Virus record (IMG/VR): IMGVR_UViG_3300006793_000206
Location: 1 to 27,683 of that record
From: a virus
DNA: 27,683 bases
Direction: 5' to 3' (one strand)
A model generated the notes under the pieces. That model did not search any database and was not told the origin of the DNA. It worked only from the letters and a program-made list of their open reading frames with translations. The stretch's first letter is position 1; the number at the start of each line of letters is the position of its first letter. This document shows positions 1 through 8,862 of this stretch, piece by piece. A program made the position numbers and the translations under genes.

Positions 1-873
1 GATAACAATATCAGCTTGATCGCTAATCCTGTATAGTCTCAGGTCTTGTTCGTAAGCAAGTTCTTGGGATTCCTCTGGAGAATACAACCACAGCCCTATC
101 TCTACTACATTATCTTTAATAATAGTTCCGGGGGCTATAGCTCCAAGACCTCCGGGGAACATATGAATGTCCCAAGCTATCTCTGCGTTAGCAGGTATGG
201 TTCTACACACCCCCTCTGGTACTATTTCACCCCACTTACCCATAGCGTATTCAGTGAGCATACCGTACCTCTCGCCTTCTAAAGTAACAGTACTGTTAGC
301 GTGGTGAACCACACTCTTAGCCTCTCCTCTTGGCTTAACTTGGATGGCTTTAATGCACCTGTCCTCAGTTAGTCCACTGGCTACATTATGTTTGTGCCAG
401 AGATCGTTTCCTGTAGCCGGAATATCTATTGGAGTAGATGGTATAACCAACGTAGGCTCTCCAAAGTTTTCGTAGAAGTTCCACTGATCGGGGTCTGAGA
501 GGCTCGGAGGCTGCACTACAACGTCAGTATCTCCGTACTCTGATCCTGTATTAACCCACTCTACTATCGTGTCTATATCGGCCTGAGAGAGCCTCCAATC
601 ACCATGTAATTCCTGTATGCCAATGCCTTCATCATAAGCATAGGGCGGCATTTCTCTGTTAGCTACTTTAAGCTGAATCAAAGGACTCCACGGGCGAACC
701 TGTTCGTAGTTTTCAAACTGCATTGGGCCTATACCGCCTTCGCGGTGACAGACAACACAGTTGTTATTAATAATAGAAGCTACATCATCTACATAAGTAG
801 GTTCATTTGAATATACTTTACTAGCTGATACCAGTAGTGCAGTAGCTATTATTAAACCAAGTAATGTTTTCAT
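1..873 (-). CDS. Secreted c-type cytochrome / Cu monooxygenase (PHM)-like protein, partial at the left edge
   Basis: The frame stays open for 291 codons from ATG 873-871 to base 1, so the C-terminus is missing. Residues 1-22 form a signal peptide (MKT, hydrophobic core, then SASKVYS), suggesting export to the periplasm. A single haem c site CVVCH lies at residues 39-43, followed by GGIGPMQF, RPWSP and REMPPY (M75 a possible sixth haem ligand). From about residue 140 the pattern resembles bacterial proteins related to copper type II ascorbate-dependent (peptidylglycine-type) monooxygenases: EDRCIKAIQVKP, then VVHHAN with H190-H191, then EIAWDIHMFPGG with H237. In PHM a His-His pair plus a third His bind one copper; the second copper site would lie beyond the edge or be absent. 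Its ATG overlaps the TGA of the giant upstream phage gene (ATGA), so it is coupled to the phage operon. GC is visibly higher than next door. The substrate is unknown; a purely electron-transfer or degenerate role is possible. Confidence 0.85.
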   Translation of the reverse strand, partial: MKTLLGLIIATALLVSASKVYSNEPTYVDDVASIINNNCVVCHREGGIGPMQFENYEQVRPWSPLIQLKVANREMPPYAYDEGIGIQELHGDWRLSQADIDTIVEWVNTGSEYGDTDVVVQPPSLSDPDQWNFYENFGEPTLVIPSTPIDIPATGNDLWHKHNVASGLTEDRCIKAIQVKPRGEAKSVVHHANSTVTLEGERYGMLTEYAMGKWGEIVPEGVCRTIPANAEIAWDIHMFPGGLGAIAPGTIIKDNVVEIGLWLYSPEESQELAYEQDLRLYRISDQADIVI

Positions 874-3800
874 TTACAGTTGCTCCTATGTAAGCTGCCT
901 AGTAATTTACCGCCTTTATTGCGTTCAATCCTACCAGTATATAATGGGCCTAATGTTTCTTGTGTTCCTACGGCTTTTAAATCTTCTGAATTAAAAATAA
1001 AATCTTGCCCTCGCACTAGAGGTAAGCCTAGATTTAATTTTAAATCTGTTCTTTGTTTACTTCTAATCATTTCTTGTAAAGCTGCGGATTCAGTTAGTCC
1101 TTGTTGTTCTAAATAAAAACCTCTTGAATTATTAAAAGAATCTACAGAACTATCTATTGGATTTTCTGCCGCTTGTCCAAATTTTTCACCTTCTTTTAAT
1201 TGAAGAAGCCCTCTCATAGCAGGATTAGTACCATATCTGAAAGATAAAAGGCCGTGGTTGACCGCATTAAAAAGTTCGTCAACATTTCCTTTAGTAAACC
1301 CATAATCATCTACTGGTACAGCGTGTTCTTCTTTAAGTATTCCTTCTGCTACTGCATCATTAATAGCTTTAGCTGCATCTCTTTCATTAAGACGTTGTTC
1401 TCTTGCACCTATTCCAACTGCTCTAGCTCCTGCTTCTATTGCTTCTTGTCTATAGCCTTCTTTATAATAGTTTATAGCATCTTTTGTATTAAGTAAAAAT
1501 CTTAAACTTCTAACAATTCTGTTTCCTAAACCGCCTTTAAGAATTCCACCGTCTTTGTATTGCTTTCTGATTGAGCCGCCTGTGGCTGAAAATAGATTTC
1601 GCATTAGGTCTTCTTTAGTAGCATCTGGATTATAGTTTGCATAAATTGATTTTACTTTATCTGGGCCTAAAGGTATGATCTGAGTTTGGGGAGTTATATC
1701 AGCAGCTTTGCTAACATCTTCAACATTAATAAATTCTATATATCCATAGCCTTGTTTTTTTGCTTCCTTCCAAATTTCTTTTATCATATCAGACTTTTTA
1801 GTTACAGGGGTTTTAATATTTAATTGATCCATAGCATCCTGTATAAACCATTTTCCCCACGGCATAGCCTTGTTGTCTGGAGATTTATAAGTAGAGGGTG
1901 CCCATTTATCTATTTTTAATTTTAATCCCGGTCCCTTTAAAAACATAGGAAGTATTTCGGGGGTTGTCCAGTAGTCTTTTTTAATTTTTCTTCCTGCTGC
2001 TCTGTCGGCTGCTTCAGCTTTACTGTTCCATTTTTTTTGTGCATAAAAAGAAGATATATCTGCATCAGTACCTAAATAGACCATATGATTTTCGGGACTA
2101 ATATCATCCATGTAATTATCTAGAAAATATTTTTCATCAAAAGTTATTCCGTCTGTAGCCCATCGCTCACCAGCAGCGTGATACACTATGCGCTCAGTAT
2201 CCATTCCCGCTTCTTTTGCTTTCTTTATTAAAGCTGTACCTCCTTGTATAAGATTTTCTGGCCCTCCTGTTTTAATGTTTTTACTTACAATTTCTAGTAC
2301 ACTATCATCATAAAAAGAATATTCTTCATTTCCTCCAAGACTTAATCCTTCTAAAGAAGTTTCCCTTAAATCTCTTTTTGCAGCTTTAATTCCATAGTTT
2401 TTAAAAATATCTTCTGCTTTTAAATCTTTATCTTCTAAGTTTCTTTTTAAAATATAAAATATTCTTTTACTATCTTTGTCTTTATCTGACAACTGAATAT
2501 CATAGTCTTTTGCTATAGCATCTATTCTAGTCTGCACAGGAGTCGGTTGATCGGCAAACTTTGTACCTGTTCTAATTATTTCATCCTCATTTATATGTGC
2601 TTCTAATTCATATAAAGTAGGAGTAGAAGAACCTCTAGCAGTTCTTTCTTCTAAAAGAGCTTTTTCTGATAAACCTACAGAACGGTTGGGTGTTGCATCA
2701 AGATATGACTCAGCTATTTTTTTATCTTTTGTTGCAGCTACTCCTCTGCCTAATTGAAGAGCATTAGAATCAATAGATTTACTAGCTTTTAAAGTAGGAA
2801 CACTATGTGGAGAACCGTGCCATAAACCTTTTATTATATTAGCACCTGTTCTAGCTAACGTACCTGCCATATATTTTTGACGAGAAATATATCCACCTTC
2901 ATTTTTATATATAGGCAAAGTAAATTCTTTTTCAGGTAATACTATAGTTAAGTATCCTTTATCGTCCCAACGAGTAGTAGCTCCTATTTTTTTTGCAATT
3001 TTTTGTACTTGTGGAGCTACTGTATCTTCATAATATTCTTGAATATGATAACTTCTTTGCATATGACCTTTTGATCTATTAGGCTTAACCTTCCATTCTT
3101 TATAAGCCGGGACACCCATATATTTTCTACTTTCTGGAGTATCTCTACCAATCAAAAAACTAATTTCGGGAAGCCCTCTTTCTTTTGTTTCAGCTATCAT
3201 TCTATTTATTATATTTTGAGAAACATCTATTTCAGGTATAACTTTTGATATATTAATTGCATTAAGAGTATCTTGTACTTTATCTGTTATTTTATTTTTT
3301 AAAATATTTTGGGACTCAAATTTTGATATATAATTTTTTATATCTTTATTTATTCCACGTTGGGGTAAATATTTTGTTTTTTCTATATAAGATTTTAAAT
3401 CGGCTATAAGATCACTTTCTTTTACAAAACTTTCTAAATTTAAGTCATATTGCACGAATAATGTATCTAAGTGATAAAGCTTTTCATCTTCCAAAGCAAA
3501 TTCTTTAATGTTTTTACGCATACTTGCAGCTTCTTTATATAAAGCATTTAAGTTTTTTACATCTATACCTAGTTGTTTGCCTTGTTCTTTTGAAAATTTA
3601 ATATCTTTTTTATTAACATTAAATGAATCTAACAATACATTATACACATTATCATTAGATTTTTTCTTCCACTTCGTTGGCTCAAACACAATATCATATA
3701 AGGCCAACCTAGTTTTTCTACCTATTGCTAAATCACTTTGCATTTCAAAAACTCTAAGAGCGGGATCAATCTCATCAAATCTTACATGATAACTATAAGG

Positions 3801-6800
3801 ATCGTCTTTATATCCCGCTTTAATAGCCGCACTACCCTTTGGCAAATTAAGAACAAAATGTTTAGATTCAGCACCTATTTGCTTGCCTCTAGGATCACGA
3901 AATATTCTAGTTTCTAATGTTAAATCATTAACATCTAGGGGAGTATATTCGTCAAAAAATGCGCCTTCTTCATTTATTATTAAATCTGCCTCAAGCTGTT
4001 TGCCATCATAAGGAATTCCTCGTTCGGCAAGCTCAGCATCAAATTCTAATTTTTCTAATGCTGTATTATGTTCTAATAAAGTTTCTTTTGCAGTTACAAA
4101 GTTAGAATCAATTAAAGGTTTATCCATTCTAGCTTTATCTATAGCTCTTAAACCATCAGGAGTATAAGCTAGATTACCTGATCTAGTAACTACAGTCCTA
4201 ATTTGAGCGGCTGCTTCTTCGGATTCTTGTGTTGGTGAATGCCATGCATTACCGTCTTCATCAATACCTGCCGCCTCTATTTCATCTTTCCGAACACCTC
4301 TGTTTTGTAATCTTTTTACTAACCTATTAATAGGAATATTTTCACCTTTATCTGCTAATTCACCAAGAGCTTCTGATAGTTTAGATTTTAAAACCGGAGC
4401 CGCCTTTGAAACTATTGTTCCTAATGCAAAACCTTGGCGATCTTCTTCGTCTATAAAAGCTCCTCCCGCTTGTACATCATATGGAAGTCCTGTCATTCTA
4501 TCTATACGTTCATCAGGTTCTTCAGTAACTTGTGGTACATTATAAACTTCACCGCCTTTTTCCCAGTTTTTTCTAGAAACTACATCTTGTTCTGGAGTAG
4601 TAGATTTTTGAAAAAAAGTATCTCCGGCCCGTAACATTTCTCTATACTTATCAGGCCAATCTTCAGTGGCTTCAGTAGCACCAAAAATTGCATTAAAAGC
4701 TCCGTAGCCCGGAATTTTTTGTCCTAGTATAGAAAATACATCTGCACTAACTCCCAGTTTATAAGCATCACCCCAAAGCGGTCCAAACCCTGTCATATAA
4801 GCAGTAGGACTTTGATAAATTTCAGCAGCCGTTCTACCTCTTGTAAACATATCAGCAGGTAAACCATTAAATCCTGCTCTAGCCAAAGCACCACCAATTA
4901 CTTCATGGGGTTTACCCTCCAAAGATTCGCCTTGAGTTCTAGCAGCATTAGTAAACATAGCTACTGCTGTCATAATTCCTACAGCAGGAATATGTTGAGT
5001 TAAAGCAGTCTCAGGATTTCTAGCTATTTGTCTAGCCATATTTTTCATAACTGTATTAGTAAAAGCTGCGGGGTAACCTAATAGTTGACCGAGGATTGCA
5101 GTTTTTGGATTTGACATATACATAGGTTTTATACCTGACTGTGCGCTAGGATTTAAAATAACTTCATTAGTATATGTATTTGCTCCTTCTTTAAGTTTTC
5201 TGTAAAAATCGTCTTCTATATTAGCTCCTTTATTTAGCCAAGATACACCTTCATTATAATTTATACCAAGATCAGCTAGTTCATCTATTTGTCTTTGTAC
5301 TCTTCTAGATATTTTACCTGTTTGTATTAAAGGCATATGTGAAGCAATGCTTTCTAAATTTTCTGCTATTAATCTTTTTCCAATAATATATGAAGCTGTT
5401 TGAACTCCTTTAGTCCATTGGTCTAAAAGTGTAAACCTAAAAAATTTATTACTAACATTTCTCATTCTAGGACTAGATAGTGCATCACCTCCTAATCTAT
5501 CTGCGTAGTCAGCAAAAGCTTGATCTAAAGCCGTACCCATTTGATTGAGTTCGTGCATTGCTTCTTTACTAGTCATATTAAAAGATTTTTGAAGACCGTT
5601 TAAAGAATCATCAAACATTTTTTTAGAACCACTAAATATAGCATCTCTGTATCCTGCGAAAGATGTTTTAACACCTGCTTTAGAAATGTTAATAAATATT
5701 TCTGAAAGACTTGATAGTGTTGATAAGGGTAATAAAGCCATTCTATTAAATAACATATATGAATCTGCTGCCGTGCCTTTCCACCCCTTATATCTATCTA
5801 AACCTTCTCCAGTAACATTTTGATATACATCAGTCATGTCTTTCTTTGCTTGGTTTATTAATTCTGTTGTAGCTCCATTAGCTCTCATTTCTTTTTCTAA
5901 AGCCGGAAACCAAGTAGTATTAAAATCTTCTATATTTCTTACACCAAATACGGTATCTTTTGCTATAGCTTTAGCAGTAGAACGATGATAACTAAGCATT
6001 ACATTATTTAAATCGTTATCTAAATATTTAGTAAAGGCAGTTTCATCTTTTAATTCTAATTGTCTTCTAGCAAAAAAACTATTCATGCCTGTACCAGAAT
6101 CATTACCAAATTGAAATTTAATATCTAATAATTCTTCCCATACTTTTTCTGCTTTTTCTTTATTAGTAAGCTGCCGTCTAATTATATTTCCATTGGCATC
6201 AATAGTTTCTTCTAAATCTACGTGTTGTTTCCAATTAACATTCTTTTCAAGAAGACTAATAAAATCTTCTTTATTATTTTCTATTTCTGATCTTTTCCAT
6301 AATCTAGGTAGGTAATTATCTATTAAATTATTTACTAATCCTTTTCCTTGTGATTCATCACCCATTTCTTTTAGTTGACTTCTACCAAATTTAACTATAT
6401 TAAATAAAGATTTTCTTACATCTTTACCTAAATGTTGTGTTTCTCTAGCTAAAGTTTTTATATCATTAGTTCTAATAGCATTAGAAAGTAAAGTATCTAT
6501 TTCTTCTTTATATCCACCTTTAAGAGTTGTTTCAGCAATAGGATCATAAATAGCTTTCCAAGCCATTCCAAGTCTACCAAATTCTATATTAAATACATTA
6601 CCATAATCATTTGTATCTCTTACTATAGACTCTCCTCTTTTCCAAGAATTAGATACAGCAGATACAATTCTTTCTTGAAAAGAATTTATAACATTAGGGC
6701 TAAGACCCTGATACTTATTAAAAATACCAGTAACTTTTCCTGTTAAATATCTAGCATTAAAGTCAGAAGTTTTATCTAAAACTTTTCTTAGTATAGAACT

Positions 6801-8261
6801 TTCTCTAGCTATATTAGTTATACCTCTGGTAGCATTAGCTTCTTGTATAGCATCTGTTAAAATTTCAGAAGTTCTTTGTCCTCCACCAGTTTTAGCAGCT
6901 AGTTGGTCGGCAAGACTGCCTATTTGTGCATCGTCTAAATCTATAGTTTGAGTTACTTTTACTTTTTGACCTTTTAAAACTTTTGTTGCAGTTTTTTCTG
7001 CATCTTTCATATAAGTATTTTTAACAAAAGTTATAGCTGTTTGAATTTCAGAATTTTTTAATCCATATTGTTCAAACAATTTTAATACTTCAGGATCAAT
7101 ATCATTAATTTGTAAAGTTCTTTGTTTAGTAGCAAAGTTTAAACCTTGCTTTACTTCGTCAGGTGTAAGTTTTTTAAAAATAGTATCTTTAATTGCCAGT
7201 ATTATATTAGCTATTCTTACATCATCGTATTGATTGCCTAATTCTTTTTTTAAATTTTTTAATAATGTTAAATTTACTTCAGGATTTCCTTGCCTATCGT
7301 AATATTGTTTACCTCTTCTATCAGTTTTTAATTCAACTTTATTAAATAATCCTGATACAAGCGTTTCTGCTTCTTGTTCAGCAGTACTACTAGCACTTGA
7401 ATTAATTGAAGAATTTGGAGGAGGCAATACTGTGGGGGTAGTACTTTGTCCAGTTTCAGCTACATTAGTTGTACGTCTAGAAAATAATTTACTTGCACCA
7501 TAACCTAAACTACCTCCAAGCCCAATACCTAATCCTACAGACAAGGCAAAGTCCCCATCACTAAAAGCATCTTGTAATCCAGTAGTTATATTTATATCTT
7601 GTCTATTAGCATTTTCTACGCCTGTCCAAATACCGCCTTCAAATGCTGCGGATACGCCTGTAACTGTTGGAGATAAAGAATCTGCATTAGCCGCTGCAAT
7701 ATTATTTAAAGTCTTTTTAACATTTTGTTTACCTGCTTGACTTGTTAAAACTCTAGTTGCTGCGCCTGTAGAAGTCCTAGCAACAGCACTACCTAAACCC
7801 GGAGCTACCAATGCAAAAGCTAAATTAATAGGATCAGCAAACATATCTACACCTCTATCAAAAGTAGCTTTTAACATTTCGCCAAAACTACCTGCTTTAG
7901 AAGCTTCAAAATTATCTCTAAGATATCTATATGTTTGTTTAATTTCTTCAGGAGCCTCTCTTAAAACTCTAGCTCTATCAATTACTGTAAGTAAACGGCC
8001 TTCTTCATCTCTAAGTGTTTCAAAAATATCGTTAGATATTGCACCACCTGTTAATTTTTCTGCCATCCCTTCTTGTTCTGATAAGTAACTAAGAAACTTT
8101 TCGGCTTCTGCTTGATAACGTGGATCATTCCTTAAATCAGCATGATTTTTTTGAATAAAACTAGAAGGCCCACTTAATCCTATTTGTGTTTTTTCAGGCG
8201 CTATAATATTATCGGCATTTAAAACACCCCAGATATTTTCAGTATTCTTTTTTATTCCCAC
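870..8261 (-). CDS. Giant polyvalent internal virion protein with two ADP-ribosyltransferase-like domains (2463 aa)
   Basis: Starts at GTG (8261-8259), one base overlapping the lysozyme TAG, with AGAGG nine bases upstream. Layout seen: charged N-terminus; Gly/Ala-hydrophobic stretches about 140-255 that could touch membrane; long helical region to about 1200, including NNLIDNYLPRLW and a part resembling phage large polyvalent-associated domains (LPD38-like, tentative); a KGGEVYNVP...MTGLPYDVQAG box at 1235-1275; an EMQSDLAIGRK motif at 1506, like the EIQSDW box of polyvalent proteins; a first ART-like domain at 1814 (WHGSPH, LGRGVAATKD, later PTLYELEAHI); a second at about 2026 (VYHAAG, MVYLGTDADISSFYA) ending in PDKVKSIYANYNPD near 2198; and a C-terminal region with DSFNNSRGF. 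Such proteins are typically packaged and ejected into the host, so I infer modification of host proteins on entry. Catalysis is not proven. It is the last structural gene before the cytochrome gene, which it overlaps by four bases. Confidence 0.82.
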   Translation of the reverse strand: MGIKKNTENIWGVLNADNIIAPEKTQIGLSGPSSFIQKNHADLRNDPRYQAEAEKFLSYLSEQEGMAEKLTGGAISNDIFETLRDEEGRLLTVIDRARVLREAPEEIKQTYRYLRDNFEASKAGSFGEMLKATFDRGVDMFADPINLAFALVAPGLGSAVARTSTGAATRVLTSQAGKQNVKKTLNNIAAANADSLSPTVTGVSAAFEGGIWTGVENANRQDINITTGLQDAFSDGDFALSVGLGIGLGGSLGYGASKLFSRRTTNVAETGQSTTPTVLPPPNSSINSSASSTAEQEAETLVSGLFNKVELKTDRRGKQYYDRQGNPEVNLTLLKNLKKELGNQYDDVRIANIILAIKDTIFKKLTPDEVKQGLNFATKQRTLQINDIDPEVLKLFEQYGLKNSEIQTAITFVKNTYMKDAEKTATKVLKGQKVKVTQTIDLDDAQIGSLADQLAAKTGGGQRTSEILTDAIQEANATRGITNIARESSILRKVLDKTSDFNARYLTGKVTGIFNKYQGLSPNVINSFQERIVSAVSNSWKRGESIVRDTNDYGNVFNIEFGRLGMAWKAIYDPIAETTLKGGYKEEIDTLLSNAIRTNDIKTLARETQHLGKDVRKSLFNIVKFGRSQLKEMGDESQGKGLVNNLIDNYLPRLWKRSEIENNKEDFISLLEKNVNWKQHVDLEETIDANGNIIRRQLTNKEKAEKVWEELLDIKFQFGNDSGTGMNSFFARRQLELKDETAFTKYLDNDLNNVMLSYHRSTAKAIAKDTVFGVRNIEDFNTTWFPALEKEMRANGATTELINQAKKDMTDVYQNVTGEGLDRYKGWKGTAADSYMLFNRMALLPLSTLSSLSEIFINISKAGVKTSFAGYRDAIFSGSKKMFDDSLNGLQKSFNMTSKEAMHELNQMGTALDQAFADYADRLGGDALSSPRMRNVSNKFFRFTLLDQWTKGVQTASYIIGKRLIAENLESIASHMPLIQTGKISRRVQRQIDELADLGINYNEGVSWLNKGANIEDDFYRKLKEGANTYTNEVILNPSAQSGIKPMYMSNPKTAILGQLLGYPAAFTNTVMKNMARQIARNPETALTQHIPAVGIMTAVAMFTNAARTQGESLEGKPHEVIGGALARAGFNGLPADMFTRGRTAAEIYQSPTAYMTGFGPLWGDAYKLGVSADVFSILGQKIPGYGAFNAIFGATEATEDWPDKYREMLRAGDTFFQKSTTPEQDVVSRKNWEKGGEVYNVPQVTEEPDERIDRMTGLPYDVQAGGAFIDEEDRQGFALGTIVSKAAPVLKSKLSEALGELADKGENIPINRLVKRLQNRGVRKDEIEAAGIDEDGNAWHSPTQESEEAAAQIRTVVTRSGNLAYTPDGLRAIDKARMDKPLIDSNFVTAKETLLEHNTALEKLEFDAELAERGIPYDGKQLEADLIINEEGAFFDEYTPLDVNDLTLETRIFRDPRGKQIGAESKHFVLNLPKGSAAIKAGYKDDPYSYHVRFDEIDPALRVFEMQSDLAIGRKTRLALYDIVFEPTKWKKKSNDNVYNVLLDSFNVNKKDIKFSKEQGKQLGIDVKNLNALYKEAASMRKNIKEFALEDEKLYHLDTLFVQYDLNLESFVKESDLIADLKSYIEKTKYLPQRGINKDIKNYISKFESQNILKNKITDKVQDTLNAINISKVIPEIDVSQNIINRMIAETKERGLPEISFLIGRDTPESRKYMGVPAYKEWKVKPNRSKGHMQRSYHIQEYYEDTVAPQVQKIAKKIGATTRWDDKGYLTIVLPEKEFTLPIYKNEGGYISRQKYMAGTLARTGANIIKGLWHGSPHSVPTLKASKSIDSNALQLGRGVAATKDKKIAESYLDATPNRSVGLSEKALLEERTARGSSTPTLYELEAHINEDEIIRTGTKFADQPTPVQTRIDAIAKDYDIQLSDKDKDSKRIFYILKRNLEDKDLKAEDIFKNYGIKAAKRDLRETSLEGLSLGGNEEYSFYDDSVLEIVSKNIKTGGPENLIQGGTALIKKAKEAGMDTERIVYHAAGERWATDGITFDEKYFLDNYMDDISPENHMVYLGTDADISSFYAQKKWNSKAEAADRAAGRKIKKDYWTTPEILPMFLKGPGLKLKIDKWAPSTYKSPDNKAMPWGKWFIQDAMDQLNIKTPVTKKSDMIKEIWKEAKKQGYGYIEFINVEDVSKAADITPQTQIIPLGPDKVKSIYANYNPDATKEDLMRNLFSATGGSIRKQYKDGGILKGGLGNRIVRSLRFLLNTKDAINYYKEGYRQEAIEAGARAVGIGAREQRLNERDAAKAINDAVAEGILKEEHAVPVDDYGFTKGNVDELFNAVNHGLLSFRYGTNPAMRGLLQLKEGEKFGQAAENPIDSSVDSFNNSRGFYLEQQGLTESAALQEMIRSKQRTDLKLNLGLPLVRGQDFIFNSEDLKAVGTQETLGPLYTGRIERNKGGKLLGSLHRSNCK

Positions 8262-8782
8262 TAATTCATGCCTCTTCTAAAATAATCACTTTCGTCTATT
8301 CTTCTTTTTGTTAAGCCTCTGCTTACTTCAAGTTCTCCTGTTTCTGGATTTCTTTCTTTATTATATTCTAGCATCTTTTCTGCTATTTCTTCATCAGTAC
8401 GTGTACCATTAGCAGTAAGTTGATTTAGTGCGCCAAAACCTAAATTATATAAGAAACTTGTAAGACCTTCTTTTTGAGTATCATTCCAATTATAATTATT
8501 TCTTTCTGAATAAGTATTTAATTTATTTATTATTTCTCTATCTAAATAACCAAGAAGTTCTTCTTGAGCTTGTTCTCTAGTTATGGTTAAATCTGTAGGA
8601 ACTTCTGCATTTCGGTCTTTTGGAAGAGGTGCTTCTGTTCCATATCCCCATGTCCATTGTGCATTATCCCATTCAGGAGTCCTAAGAAAACCTTCTTTAC
8701 TTTTTATAGCTACAGTAATTAAAGTATCGTTTTCAAATTTATCTTCTTCTGCTAGAGTAATGTCTAATCCGCTAAGTGACAT
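8261..8782 (-). CDS. GH24 (T4-type) lysozyme, endolysin or virion muramidase
   Basis: A 173-aa glycoside hydrolase family 24 enzyme that would cut the MurNAc-GlcNAc bond of peptidoglycan. The catalytic triad is readable by comparison with T4 lysozyme (E11, D20, T26): E30 in KSKEGF, D39 nine residues later, and T44 in WTWGYGT. Later family marks are ITREQAQEELLGYL, GLTSFLYNLGFGAL and GLTKRRIDESDYF. There is no signal peptide or membrane anchor, so release through the holin or packaging in the virion is needed. ATG 8782 has a good AGGA seven bases upstream. It sits between two large internal virion proteins rather than beside the holin, which favours a role in entry, as with the transglycosylase part of T7 gp16, although an endolysin role is not excluded. 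The reading frame stays open upstream through the gap to the 744-aa gene without any start codon; see the hairpin entry. Confidence 0.93.
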   Translation of the reverse strand: MSLSGLDITLAEEDKFENDTLITVAIKSKEGFLRTPEWDNAQWTWGYGTEAPLPKDRNAEVPTDLTITREQAQEELLGYLDREIINKLNTYSERNNYNWNDTQKEGLTSFLYNLGFGALNQLTANGTRTDEEIAEKMLEYNKERNPETGELEVSRGLTKRRIDESDYFRRGMN

Positions 8783-8811
8783 ATCTTCTTCCTGTTCTAC
8801 ATATGGTTGTT

Positions 8812-8862
8812 CGGAAACCTCTGCAACTTGAGGCTCAGGGGTTTCCGTTGTTACTTTTCCTC
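8812..8862 (-). promoter_or_regulatory. Stem-loop after the 744-aa gene stop; candidate -1 frameshift element
   Basis: On the minus strand the 744-aa gene ends GAG GAA AAG TAA (8862-8851). Six bases after AAG (TAACAA) begins a perfect 8-bp stem, CGGAAACC (8847-8840) with GGTTTCCG (8819-8812), plus two more pairs inside one mismatch. The loop is about 20 bases and contains the self-complementary TGAGCCTCA. No U-tract follows, so this is not a normal intrinsic terminator. A -1 slip on A-AAG would enter a frame that runs open, with no start codon, into the lysozyme gene at 8782. The slippery site is suboptimal because the P-site GAA would have to re-pair on GGA. A simpler role in mRNA stability or translational coupling is possible. 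Confidence 0.45.

Noticed and set aside
46-282. 78-aa plus-strand frame at the left edge
   Set aside because: It is antisense to the cytochrome/PHM-like gene, whose 291 open codons, signal peptide and CxxCH explain the region better.
8251-8290. ATG at 8269-8267 as start of the giant gene
   Set aside because: It is in the lysozyme frame and gives Met-Asn-stop; the giant frame starts at GTG 8261-8259 with AGAGG at a suitable distance.
8812-8847. Intrinsic terminator between the 744-aa gene and the lysozyme
   Set aside because: The stem is good but the sequence after it (AACAACCATATG) has no U-tract, and the lysozyme follows at once.
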